DNA from: Carpediemonas membranifera
Taxonomy: Eukaryota > Fornicata
NCBI GenBank assembly: GCA_019828565.1
Contig: JAHDYR010000011.1
Coordinates: 606,656-670,655, forward strand
DNA: 64,000 nt
Reading direction: 5' to 3'
Shown here one piece after another: positions 9,540 through 19,670 of this stretch (position 1 is the first letter of the stretch; each line of letters begins with the position of its first letter). The notes below the pieces were generated by a model. It made no database searches, was not told where the DNA came from, and worked only from the letters and a program-made list of their open reading frames with translations. A program made the translations under genes and the position numbers.

Positions 9540-9647
9540 TGTGATCACTAAGGAAAAAGACTTTACAAAGAGAGCTCGACACAAGGGTGTCGAGCTGGAC
9601 GGATCAAGACCGTATCAAATACGTATCTCATATATAAATGGCTGACA
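9540..9647 (-). repeat. A-family LTR, copy 1 (108 bp)
   Basis: On the minus strand it reads TGTCAGCC...GATCACA, bounded by TG and CA. It holds a 10-bp stem (AGCTCGACAC/GTGTCGAGCT) and a TATA-like TTTATATATGAG. On the minus strand GGGGGGGAAG lies directly before its TG end, which is the polypurine tract expected upstream of a 3' LTR. Confidence 0.85.
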
Positions 9648-10524
9648 CTTCCCCCCCATGCTCTGTTAAGAGCATCACGAAAAGGATACCATTGTTAATC
9701 AGGTCTTGGGGGAACAGCCCAAGAGTGCTGACCCTATAACCGTCGATCGCTGGGGAATGACCAGTGATCCGGGGATGCCAACTAAGTTCAACTTAGAGGG
9801 CTGACCGTCGCGCACACGGGACTTGCGTGTACGCCGGATAGTATCCGTTGACTAGGCTGACGACATAGCGTCCTAAGCCATCGCCCGGCGTGGAGTCCAC
9901 CCACGGAAATTCTCTAAAGATTTTCTAGATTGCGCAAAGATTCTACAGATTCGAAAAGACTCGTGGTACCACTAAATAAGCGCGCTGTGTCATGGGTATC
10001 TTACCTGGGGATCCTGCCCCTCCTAGTAGTCGATACATACCAGTGTTCTGTCTGATTGCATCAAACCGTGCAGGTTATGTCATGCATTCGGCTTGATTCG
10101 GAATAGTTGGCGGTTTGTGCTCCTCTTCCGCTATTTCTTACATAGGCTTCAAAAATGCAGTTAACTAGCTCCAATTCCGCTTCCTTGGCGAGATACGGGA
10201 GTTTTCTTCTCTTCGTCTCCGCTCGGACTTCTTGTGCCCAGAATACGAGCTCCATCATGAATAACCAACATCAAAACCACGTTCTTCGTATAAACTTTGT
10301 CCATTATCACTTCTTGGAGGTGTTTTTCTTCCCCTTTTCCTCGAGATCTCGTCTCGGCATAAAACGCGCGAGAGAATACGTGAACGGCTGTCCCTTGGCC
10401 AGTATTGGCTATACAGGCGTGCTCAGCGTCTGTAACTTGCGCGGTGGGTGTCCTCCTGAGATTATATAACTCATGTATACATGTAAATCAAATCTGGGAC
10501 GCCTCCCAGATTTCAAACGGCGCT
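9648..10524. other. A-family 3' untranslated region (repeated in three copies)
   Basis: ~880 bp between the polypurine tract and the start of the convergent gene, repeated at 11256-12132 and 12863-13737. It has several local inverted repeats, such as CTAAGTtcaACTTAG and GGATagtATCC. A 65-codon ORF in element sense (10061-10258 minus) begins MMELVFWAQEVRAETKRRK and is kept in all three near-identical copies, which gives little evidence of selection. Just before the + strand gene is a perfect hairpin (10490-10513). Confidence 0.55.
10490..10513 (+). promoter_or_regulatory. 10-bp stem-loop before the A antisense gene
   Basis: AAATCTGGGA-CGCC-TCCCAGATTT, a perfect stem with a 4-nt loop, ends 11 nt upstream of the ATG at 10525. 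It is repeated before the copies starting at 12133 and 13738. It may affect translation or mark a promoter. In the B element a similar perfect hairpin (45717-45738) lies upstream of the matching gene. Confidence 0.5.
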
Positions 10525-11151
10525 ATGACAAACGTAGAGGAGGAACTCTTTGCTGCAATCGACCAGTATATGACGGCCAATCCTACTGGTGTGCTCATCT
10601 CCGATCTTCAGGCCTTGAAGCGAAAGCATGTCGAGCTGCTGAATGGTGACGGCTCCCAGGAAGCTACTGAAGGTTCTCACACGCCTCCATCCACTGAAAA
10701 CACCGCTGAGAACACCGATGGTGATGCCATTTCGCACCAAGAAGCTGGTTCAGCTCCCGATCGCACCGTTCTCCGACCTCGACGCTCCGGACGGCACATC
10801 ACCGACTGCCATCCCGAATCTGCTCAGACCACAATCACCCGCACGAGTGAGCTGGGCGCTGAGTTCAACCAGCGTGTCGTAGAGGTCCCTGTCCGCCCAT
10901 TCCACCGACAGACCCGCTACCGCGCCAATGTCGAAACCCCTAGGGCTATTGTGACCGTCGCCGAGCCGACCGAGCCCGCCGAACCTCTTCCGGCACGCGA
11001 GCAGCGTCAGGTCGAGACCTTCCGCACCACCTTTGCGGAGATCAGCACTGCTCGCTTCTCCAACTGCTTCGAAGTCAATTTCACAGCCCTCCTCGACCGA
11101 GTTCAGACCGGGAAGCTCTTCGGCAGCGCTATGACCGAGGTCACGGTGTGA
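10525..11151 (+). pseudogene. truncated copy 1 of the A antisense gene
   Basis: Identical to the first ~207 codons of the gene at 13738 (MTNVEEELFAAIDQYM...). It then runs into the LTR of the next element at 11147 and stops after GSAMTEVTV. It is broken by insertion of that LTR at ACGG. Confidence 0.85.
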
Positions 11152-12754
11152 TCACTAAGGAAAAAGACTTTTACAAAGCGAGCTCGACACAAGGGTGTCG
11201 AGCTGGACGGATCAAGACCGTATCAAATACGTATCTCATATATAAATGGCTGACACTTCCCCCCCATGCTCTGTTAAGAGCATCACGAAAAGGATACCAT
11301 TGTTAATCAGGTCTTGGGGGAACAGCCCAAGAGTGCTGACCCTATAACCGTCGATCGCTGGGGAATGACCAGTGATCCGGGGATGCCAACTAAGTTCAAC
11401 TTAGAGGGCTGACCGTCGCGCACACGGGACTTGCGTGTACGCCGGATAGTATCCGTTGACTAGGCTGACGACATAGCGTCCTAAGCCATCGCCCGGCGTG
11501 GAGTCCACCCACGGAAATTCTCTAAAGATTTTCTAGATTGCGCAAAGATTCTACAGATTCGAAAAGACTCGTGGTACCACTAAATAAGCGCGCTGTGTCA
11601 TGGGTATCTTACCTGGGGATCCTGCCCCTCCTAGTAGTCGATACATACCAGTGTTCTGTCTGATTGCATCAAACCGTGCAGGTTATGTCATGCATTCGGC
11701 TTGATTCGGAATAGTTGGCGGTTTGTGCTCCTCTTCCGCTATTTCTTACATAGGCTTCAAAAATGCAGTTAACTAGCTCCAATTCCGCTTCCTTGGCGAG
11801 ATACGGGAGTTTTCTTCTCTTCGTCTCCGCTCGGACTTCTTGTGCCCAGAATACGAGCTCCATCATGAATAACCAACATCAAAACCACGTTCTTCGTATA
11901 AACTTTGTCCATTATCACTTCTTGGAGGTGTTTTTCTTCCCCTTTTCCTCGAGATCTCGTCTCGGCATAAAACGCGCGAGAGAATACGTGAACGGCTGTC
12001 CCTTGGCCAGTATTGGCTATACAGGCGTGCTCAGCGTCTGTAACTTGCGCGGTGGGTGTCCTCCTGAGATTATATAACTCATGTATACATGTAAATCAAA
12101 TCTGGGACGCCTCCCAGATTTCAAACGGCGCTATGACAAACGTAGAGGAGGAACTCTTTGCTGCAATCGACCAGTATATGACGGCCAATCCTACTGGTGT
12201 GCTCATCTCCGATCTTCAGGCCTTGAAGCGAAAGCATGTCGAGCTGCTGAATGGTGACGGCTCCCAGGAAGCTACTGAAGGTTCTCACACGCCTCCATCC
12301 ACTGAAAACACCGCTGAGAACACCGATGGTGATGCCATTTCGCACCAAGAAGCTGGTTCAGCTCCCGATCGCACCGTTCTCCGACCTCGACGCTCCGGAC
12401 GGCACATCACCGACTGCCATCCCGAATCTGCTCAGACCACAATCACCCGCACGAGTGAGCTGGGCGCTGAGTTCAACCAGCGTGTCGTAGAGGTCCCTGT
12501 CCGCCCATTCCACCGACAGACCCGCTACCGCGCCAATGTCGAAACCCCTAGGGCTATTGTGACCGTCGCCGAGCCGACCGAGCCCGCCGAACCTCTTCCG
12601 GCACGCGAGCAGCGTCAGGTCGAGACCTTCCGCACCACCTTTGCGGAGATCAGCACTGCTCGCTTCTCCAACTGCTTCGAAGTCAATTTCACAGCCCTCC
12701 TCGACCGAGTTCAGACCGGGAAGCTCTTCGGCAGCGCTATGACCGAGGTCACGG
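11147..12754 (-). mobile_element. partial chromovirus A2: 3' LTR plus 3' end
   Basis: Second tandem copy: LTR 11147-11255 (109 bp, one extra T), polypurine tract, untranslated region and the truncated convergent gene (12133-12759). It ends at ACGG (12751-12754), where the LTR of A3 begins. The rest of its convergent gene continues at 29303, on the far side of A3. Confidence 0.85.
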
Positions 12755-12759
12755 TGTGA
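12133..12759 (+). pseudogene. truncated copy 2 of the A antisense gene (5' part)
   Basis: Same first ~207 codons as the gene at 13738, interrupted by the A3 LTR at 12755. The continuation of the same gene is found at 29303-29962, directly after the opposite LTR of A3 and starting with the duplicated ACGG. This shows a nested insertion. Confidence 0.85.
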
Positions 12760-12862
12760 TCACTAAGGAAAAAGACTTTACAAAGCGAGCTCGACACAAG
12801 GGTGTCGAGCTGGACGGATCAAGACCGTATCAAATACGTATCTCATATATAAATGGCTGACA
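12755..12862 (-). repeat. A3 3' LTR (108 bp)
   Basis: Same sequence as the LTR at 29195-29302. It is preceded on the left by ACGG and bordered on its inner side by a C5 tract that reads GGGGGAAG (polypurine tract) on the minus strand. Confidence 0.9.
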
Positions 12863-13737
12863 CTTCCCCCATGCTCTGTTAAGAGCATCACGAAAAGGAT
12901 ACCATTGTTAATCAGGTCTTGGGGGAACAGCCCAAGAGTGCTGACCCTATAACCGTCGATCGCTGGGGAATGACCAGTGATCCGGGGATGCCAACTAAGT
13001 TCAACTTAGAGGGCTGACCGTCGCGCACACGGGACTTGCGTGTACGCCGGATAGTATCCGTTGACTAGGCTGACGACATAGCGTCCTAAGCCATCGCCCG
13101 GCGTGGAGTCCACCCACGGAAATTCTCTAAAGATTTTCTAGATTGCGCAAAGATTCTACAGATTCGAAAAGACTCGTGGTACCACTAAATAAGCGCGCTG
13201 TGTCATGGGTATCTTACCTGGGGATCCTGCCCCTCCTAGTAGTCGATACATACCAGTGTTCTGTCTGATTGCATCAAACCGTGCAGGTTATGTCATGCAT
13301 TCGGCTTGATTCGGAATAGTTGGCGGTTTGTGCTCCTCTTCCGCTATTTCTTACATAGGCTTCAAAAATGCAGTTAACTAGCTCCAATTCCGCTTCCTTG
13401 GCGAGATACGGGAGTTTTCTTCTCTTCGTCTCCGCTCGGACTTCTTGTGCCCAGAATACGAGCTCCATCATGAATAACCAACATCAAAACCACGTTCTTC
13501 GTATAAACTTTGTCCATTATCACTTCTTGGAGGTGTTTTTCTTCCCCTTTTCCTCGAGATCTCGTCTCGGCATAAAACGCGCGAGAGAATACGTGAACGG
13601 CTGTCCCTTGGCCAGTATTGGCTATACAGGCGTGCTCAGCGTCTGTAACTTGCGCGGTGGGTGTCCTCCTGAGATTATATAACTCATGTATACATGTAAA
13701 TCAAATCTGGGACGCCTCCCAGATTTCAAACGGCGCT

Positions 13738-15066
13738 ATGACAAACGTAGAGGAGGAACTCTTTGCTGCAATCGACCAGTATATGACGGCCAATCCTACT
13801 GGTGTGCTCATCTCCGATCTTCAGGCCTTGAAGCGAAAGCATGTCGAGCTGCTGAATGGTGACGGCTCCCAGGAAGCTACTGAAGGTTCTCACACGCCTC
13901 CATCCACTGAAAACACCGCTGAGAACACCGATGGTGATGCCATTTCGCACCAAGAAGCTGGTTCAGCTCCCGATCGCACCGTTCTCCGACCTCGACGCTC
14001 CGGACGGCACATCACCGACTGCCATCCCGAATCTGCTCAGACCACAATCACCCGCACGAGTGAGCTGGGCGCTGAGTTCAACCAGCGTGTCGTAGAGGTC
14101 CCTGTCCGCCCATTCCACCGACAGACCCGCTACCGCGCCAATGTCGAAACCCCTAGGGCTATTGTGACCGTCGCCGAGCCGACCGAGCCCGCCGAACCTC
14201 TTCCGGCACGCGAGCAGCGTCAGGTCGAGACCTTCCGCACCACCTTTGCGGAGATCAGCACTGCTCGCTTCTCCAACTGCTTCGAAGTCAATTTCACAGC
14301 CCTCCTCGACCGAGTTCAGACCGGGAAGCTCTTCGGCAGCGCTATGACCGAGGTCACGGCTGCTTACGTCTCTGCCGACATCCTTCGTCGGTTCGCGGAG
14401 GTGACGGCCATCGGGTGCGCTCTCCAGCGCTCCATGGAGGGTGTCCAAGACACTCGCGCCGTAGCCGCGGCTCTGGTCCAGGGCGGGACGAGCGACCGGT
14501 TTGCCACAAACCACGTCGCCACAGCTGAGGGAGCCCTCCTGGCGCTGAAGCGCACTCGAGAGCCGGGTGCCACGGTCTCTCGTGATGTGGTGGTGGACCT
14601 CCTCAAGCGCGTGGTGATGGCAGGCCGACACCCAGCCATGTTCTCGCTGCTTATGGCGGCTGAGAACCGCGGTGCCTCGCGCCTGACCGCCACCCGCTCC
14701 CGCGACTTCGTTCGGGCCTATTGGACCTGTGTCCGGCTTGAGCATCTCCCGGCTATGGAGCTTGCCATGAACAAGGAGCTGTTCACGCTCCAGCTCACGG
14801 ACACGTCCGCCGCGTACGGTGTGGTGGAGGTCAAAGAGCACATCGAGCTCTACGAGAACGCCCGCCAGGAGGAGTCGTTCATCCTGCTCGTCCAGTTTTC
14901 GGGCTATCCGCTGCCGTCACTGACCTTCCTGACCCAGGATCTTTGCCGCACCATGCCTGTCACTCGTTATCTCAACGAGCATAACTTATGGCGTCGTGTT
15001 CGTCGGCGCTGGGAGCATGACGGCATCTTCTTTGAGCTTGGTGACAGCCTTGGTGCCATTGAATAA
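13738..15066 (+). CDS. A-element convergent (antisense) gene, unknown 442-aa protein
   Basis: An intact + strand ORF, opposite to gag-pol; its stop lies 29 bp from the pol stop. Residues 1-20 look helical, ~40-200 are Glu/Thr/Pro/Arg-rich and probably disordered, and ~200-400 are helical (LFGSAMTEVTAAYVSADILRR, VVVDLLKRVVMAGRHPAMF). The helical part aligns by eye with the convergent gene of element B: LLKRVVMAGRHPAMF with HLRRAIMLGNDPDLY, then RDFVRAY with REFSRQY, then MNKELFTL with MDNFLFDV. No known domain is recognised and no membrane segment is visible, so an envelope is unlikely. A hairpin lies just before the ATG. Confidence 0.8.
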   Translation: MTNVEEELFAAIDQYMTANPTGVLISDLQALKRKHVELLNGDGSQEATEGSHTPPSTENTAENTDGDAISHQEAGSAPDRTVLRPRRSGRHITDCHPESAQTTITRTSELGAEFNQRVVEVPVRPFHRQTRYRANVETPRAIVTVAEPTEPAEPLPAREQRQVETFRTTFAEISTARFSNCFEVNFTALLDRVQTGKLFGSAMTEVTAAYVSADILRRFAEVTAIGCALQRSMEGVQDTRAVAAALVQGGTSDRFATNHVATAEGALLALKRTREPGATVSRDVVVDLLKRVVMAGRHPAMFSLLMAAENRGASRLTATRSRDFVRAYWTCVRLEHLPAMELAMNKELFTLQLTDTSAAYGVVEVKEHIELYENARQEESFILLVQFSGYPLPSLTFLTQDLCRTMPVTRYLNEHNLWRRVRRRWEHDGIFFELGDSLGAIE

Positions 15067-15095
15067 ATCAGATTGTGACTCTCTCTGGGCGCCAT

Positions 15096-18000
15096 TTACT
15101 TGGCCCTTCCCAGGAATACATCCAGTGCTTCACAACCCTTGACATTCCCATATGGTTCCCATGTGTCCTCTGACGGCTCATATCCCAGCCATCTAACCCG
15201 GAACTTCCTGTCTCTCATCCTGGCCTCACTCGTCGACTCTAGTATGGACTCGACCAGATATTCACCGAGCGTGACTGCCGCGAGTTCCTGAGCCCGTTGC
15301 TCGGACAACTCACCCATAAAGGCGCGAACTCTCTCCGAGGCGACTTGGAACTCCTTCTTTGTGTTGACATCCTTGACGACATAGCCCACCGTGAGGTTCT
15401 GCCTCACGATAGGACGCACTAGCTTCATAGGCCCTCGCCATCCTGACGCCAACTTGGACGGCGGTCCATTCGGGTACTTGACCAACACATAGTCGGACGA
15501 GATAGGTGTCGTTGCTGACACTTTGTCTAGCGCATCTTGGTGCATGACCTTGATTCTCGCCTCTGCCAAGTCTCGGGCTAACTGAGCTGCTTGAACATTA
15601 CTGCTGGGCTGTCCAGCCATACTCTGGACGTCTGCCATCATCACGTCTGCCGGGACACGGAAATCGCTACCGAAGATGACCTCGGCCGGTGTTAAGCGTG
15701 TCGCGGTGTGGGGAGACGCGTTGACGATATACTGCGCGACAGGGAGGGAGTCTGACCACAACTCGCTCCGAAGCTGGTATTGCCTGTTGCGTAAAATGCG
15801 CTCAATGCGGCTGTTCGCCCGTTCCACAATGCCGTTTGACTGTGGATGGTACGGGGTGGTGACGTGAGTAGCAAACCCTACGCGCACCGATAGATCTGTG
15901 AATAGCTTGTTGACGAACTGCTTGCCACCGTCTGTCTGTAGAACTCTGGGCACGCCGTACCGGAGAATCCATCCGTTGACGAAGGCAGTCACAGCTTCGT
16001 CCGCCCTTGTGGACTTGAGTGGGACGAGCTCGGTCCACCGCGAGGCCATATCAATAATAACTAAGATGAACTTGTACCCGCGAGACTCTGGCAGGGGGCC
16101 AATAGTATCCATGGCTACCCGCTGGAACGGTCGCAGGCTCGCCGTGTGGAGGTACGGTCTGGACGCCTCGGCCGGCTTGGCGGTAAGTTGGCACACGGGG
16201 CAACGATCCATGACCCGCGCTACCCTATCCACTGGAGCCCGGAGCCCGTTAGATCTCAGCCACTCTACCGTCGTATAAACCGGGAGGTGGGCCTGGCCGT
16301 GCATATGAGCTGCCTGGATCTCGTCATCGGTAGCTGTTGCCTGTCTGGCAGTTGCGGAGAAGACTCGACTCAGCCCGTCCGCCGCTCCGTTGTCAACCCC
16401 GGCCACATGCTTCACTGTGAAGTCTAGGTCTGCGATTGACTCGTACCAACGCTGGACTTTTTGCGTTAGACGATCGTGACATGTAGACCAGGTTCCGGTG
16501 GTCAGTGAGGAGAGTAAACGACGTCCAGCACAGGAAACGGCGCCACCTCTGGAGGGCGGTGACAATCGCATACGCTTCCTGTTCGATCGTGCTCCAACGC
16601 GTCTGCACATCTGAGAACGCGTGGGACATATAACACACCGGCTTGCCGTCCTGGAGGAGAACACCCCCGATCCCGAGATCAGACGCGTCTGTCATGACCA
16701 CATGATCCTTCGAAACGTCAAAGTGCTCGAGTGCCGGTGCGTGGCAGAGGCGGTCCTTAACCTTGGCCAGCGCCTCTGCCTGAGGTAATCCGTCCGGAGC
16801 CTCCTTGCCGCTTGCCGCCCGGGCTAACGGTCGGATAAGCTCGGAGAAGTTAGGAACAAAGTCTCTCATAAAGTTGAGGAATCCCATAAGGGCCTGCGTG
16901 GCCTTCTTCGTCTTCGGTAGCCGCAGGCCTTCTACATCGCGGATCCTGTCTGGAGCAATCCGGAAACCCGAGCCGGACACAACCCATCCTAGGAACTCCA
17001 CTTCGGCTAGGCCGAAATGCGACTTCTCCTTGTTCAACGATAGCTTGAGCTCGTCACATCGGCGGAGCACCTTAGCGAGGTTGGCCAGATATTCCTGCTC
17101 CGAGCGTCCAAAGATGATAATGTCATCTATATATATAATGCAGGCGTCGCCTAAGAGGTCCTGGAACCCGCGCTCAATCGCGTACTGAAAGTGCGCGCCA
17201 GCGTTCTTCAGGCCGAACGGCATTCCGGTGTATTGGAACTTCCCACGGGGGGTCATAAACGCCGTGTATTGCCTAGAACGCTCGGTCAGCTCGACCTGGT
17301 GATACCCTTTCGAGAGGTCGAGAGTGGCGAAGACCTTGGCACCAGCAAGCCTGGTCAAGCACGTGTTAACCTCGGGGATCGGATAGTCGAATGGCGTGGT
17401 CAAATCATTGATTCTGCGGAAGTCTACGACCATCCTGGTCTTGTCCTTGCCCTTGGGGACGAGCAATGCTGGAGAAGAGTATGGCGAGAAGCTGGCCTCG
17501 ATGTATTTCTTCGACAGTAGTTCGTTGACGTGCTCGTCGAACAGGCCCTGCTTCTGGTACGGTATGTAATTGGATCTCGTGGCGACGACGCGGTCCTCCT
17601 TGAGTACGAGGTCGTATGGCTCTAATGCTGAGAACCCTTCTCGAGCATCAAAGCAATGAGCATAAGCTGCGAGGATGCGGTCATGAGTGAGAGTGTAGTC
17701 CGAAGACAGAGTATACGCCTGGAGCGGCTCAGGCTCTGGCACGAAAGGCTCCAAGGCGTCTTCATTGTCAGACTGAGACGGTTCACACAAGCTGGGGAGA
17801 ATACCCCACTCGACCATGGTCTGATATGACAAGAGGAGATCATAAGCACAGTCAACCCCATACGCGGAGACTGTGGTGGATAGACCTTTCGGGGTGAAAG
17901 GTGACTTACACATCTTCAACGGCACCTCATAACACGTATCAGTCTCGATCGTTCCACCCGGAGTCTTGATCTTAATGGGTGCAGCGAGCTTCGTCGGAAT

Positions 18001-18240
18001 GAGCTCGGCCGCTCTGGCGGAAGCCGGGTTGACAAGAGAAATGTCAGCACCACAGTCGAATAAGACACGGTGCCATGTGGTAGATTCGTCGCTACCCATA
18101 GGGACGACGGCACTCACGACGGGTAGGGAGCGCTGGCCTTCAGCCGCCGACGTAGAAACAGAGACAGAGAAGCATGATCTGGGGTTTACCTGACAGAACT
18201 TGTCTAGGTGCCCCGACTTGCCGCACTTCGCGCACACGGC
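15096..18240 (-). CDS. A3 pol: protease, RT, RNase H, integrase, chromodomain
   Basis: Read on the minus strand from 18240 (second zinc knuckle CAKCGKSGHLDKFC) to 15096. The protease has LFDCGADISLV, with Cys where most members have Ser/Thr after the catalytic Asp. RT shows MPFGLKNAG and YIDDIIIF. RNase H starts at VVMTDASDLGIGG. Integrase has an HHCC finger (ending CPVCQLTAK) and the D-D-E residues in AMDTIG, QTDGGKQF and GIVERAN. A C-terminal chromodomain (KFRVRWLGYEPSEDTWEPY) should guide integration to marked chromatin. The only break is near the A5 run (T5 at 16458-16462), between RNase H (LVYMSRSSNAK) and VQRWYESIADLDF. Confidence 0.9.
16883..18240 (-). repeat. 1,358-bp duplicated block of A pol, left copy
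   Basis: It matches 26997-28355 nearly base for base; the clearest difference is a G run one base shorter here. The two copies flank the LINE in direct orientation. The right copy's extra G at about 28240 breaks the gag-protease frame, whereas this copy stays open. Confidence 0.9.
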
Positions 18241-18713
18241 AGTTCACCAATGATTTCAGCAAAGTGGAAACACTTCGATCATGGATGGACAAGGACCAAC
18301 AGGCCTGGCCTATATGGATAGGGCAGTGCCCCATGGAGCTCAGAAGGAGCGGCCTTGGCCTCCTGTCTGAACATTCAAGGGTTGCTATCAGGGCATACCG
18401 CTGGGCGCGAGTGGGAGCTCCACGCCCATACCAAGGAATCAAAGTGTCTTCATGGAACGTATGTTTACAAGGAAAAGGAAAACAACCGTCGAGGGCCAGT
18501 GCTAGCACCGGCGGCTACATGGTTTTGTCAAGACCACAAGGAAGGAAGGGCAGCACAAAAGGGAAACAGGGGCCGTCGATAGAGGCTAAAAAGGAGACTA
18601 CGAACAAAGCAACAACAACTACACAGAAAGGCCCCGCTACTCAGAAAAGGGCGACGCATTTTTAGGACCGCGCCTTTTTGAAAGAATGGCCTATATAGTA
18701 CGGAGCATGGACA
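18241..18713 (+). other. LINE 5' region
   Basis: An open frame crosses the left LINE boundary and ends at 18665. Its LINE part is basic and Lys/Thr-rich towards the end (KKETTNKATTTTQK). It may be a 5' ORF remnant or a 5'UTR. Nothing is recognised. Confidence 0.35.
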
Positions 18714-19670
18714 ATGGGAGAAACTGGAAGGCCTGGACGGAGACCTCACCCGGATATGTACATGTGGCCCGACTTTCGGACCCAAAAATTCCGACCCAGT
18801 TTATGGACTAGGAAAAGGGGAGAAATTTTGCACTCAACAATGCAGGTAGAAATACCGACAAGGATCAGGGATTCCACGCAGAAGCAGTGGGAGGACATCA
18901 GGGAACTACTGGACAGCTTCCTCGCTGAAAGGAACGATTCAAGGACTCTACTTCTTCGTAGAACAGGCAAGTTTACAGGAAAGTCGCTCAATGCGAACTC
19001 CAAAGGACGCAAGGAAGTAATCATGAACGCCAGACGCATCCTCTTCGCAACCGGCGTCACTGACAACAAGGACATCATCCTCAGGAACCCATGCGGCATC
19101 CACGGCCTCCGCGACCTTTTCTACATGCTCACAGAGGCGCTCAACCCCAGAGACGAGGAAGCAAAGGACATGGCACAGGCACTGGAGCCCAAGACGCTGA
19201 AAGCGGGCTTCACTGGCATGGCAAGATGGCCATCTGAGAAGGACATCGAGACGGCGATCCTCAAGCCGAAGGAAGATGGGCCCATCGAATGGGATGTAGA
19301 CAGGGACAGCGTCAAGAAGGCCGAAGGGTCGTTCATACTGGTATCAGGGGCTCATGGAGACGAGGCCGTAGAAGGCGTGCCTTACGACAAGGTATGGGAT
19401 CCGGCAAACCAAGGCCCGGTCACCAGAGTGGCCTACGAGCAAGAGGACGGCAAGTACAGGGTCATCCTAGAGCTAAGCGACACGTCAGCATGGTCCATCA
19501 GCCGCTTCATGGAGGAGGCTAGGGACATCCTCAGGCTTCAGGCACCGGAGGCCCCGGCCATATGGCAGGCAGCATGGAACAAGTCAGGGATCTACCTGAA
19601 GGGCAGAACCAATATCCTGGGCGAAGGGGAGGAGACCCCCTTAGCAACGAGCCGCCGTTCCGGAAGGTGA
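18714..19670 (+). CDS. LINE ORF1a, unknown protein
   Basis: 318 aa starting at ATG 18714. It is rich in charged residues, with segments of mixed helix and strand (RIRDSTQKQWEDIRELLDSF, YRVILELSDTSAWSISRFMEE). The end overlaps the next ORF by 109 bp in another frame, so the two were perhaps one protein or are linked by frameshifting. No zinc knuckle or RRM is evident. It is placed here because it lies between the LINE 5' end and ORF2. Confidence 0.5.
   Translation: MGETGRPGRRPHPDMYMWPDFRTQKFRPSLWTRKRGEILHSTMQVEIPTRIRDSTQKQWEDIRELLDSFLAERNDSRTLLLRRTGKFTGKSLNANSKGRKEVIMNARRILFATGVTDNKDIILRNPCGIHGLRDLFYMLTEALNPRDEEAKDMAQALEPKTLKAGFTGMARWPSEKDIETAILKPKEDGPIEWDVDRDSVKKAEGSFILVSGAHGDEAVEGVPYDKVWDPANQGPVTRVAYEQEDGKYRVILELSDTSAWSISRFMEEARDILRLQAPEAPAIWQAAWNKSGIYLKGRTNILGEGEETPLATSRRSGR

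Larger units (their letters stand above)
9540..11146 (-). mobile_element. partial chromovirus A1: 3' LTR plus 3' end
   Basis: In element orientation (minus strand) this is the 3' end of a family-A Ty3/gypsy element: LTR 9540-9647, polypurine tract, ~880 bp of untranslated sequence, and the first 622 bp of the convergent + strand gene. It stops at ACGG (11143-11146), where the next LTR begins. It is almost identical to the following copy, at a 1608-bp spacing. Confidence 0.85.

Noticed and set aside
9780-9900. Hammerhead-like CTGACGA in the A 3' region
   Set aside because: The conserved GAAA and flanking stems needed for a hammerhead core are not found.
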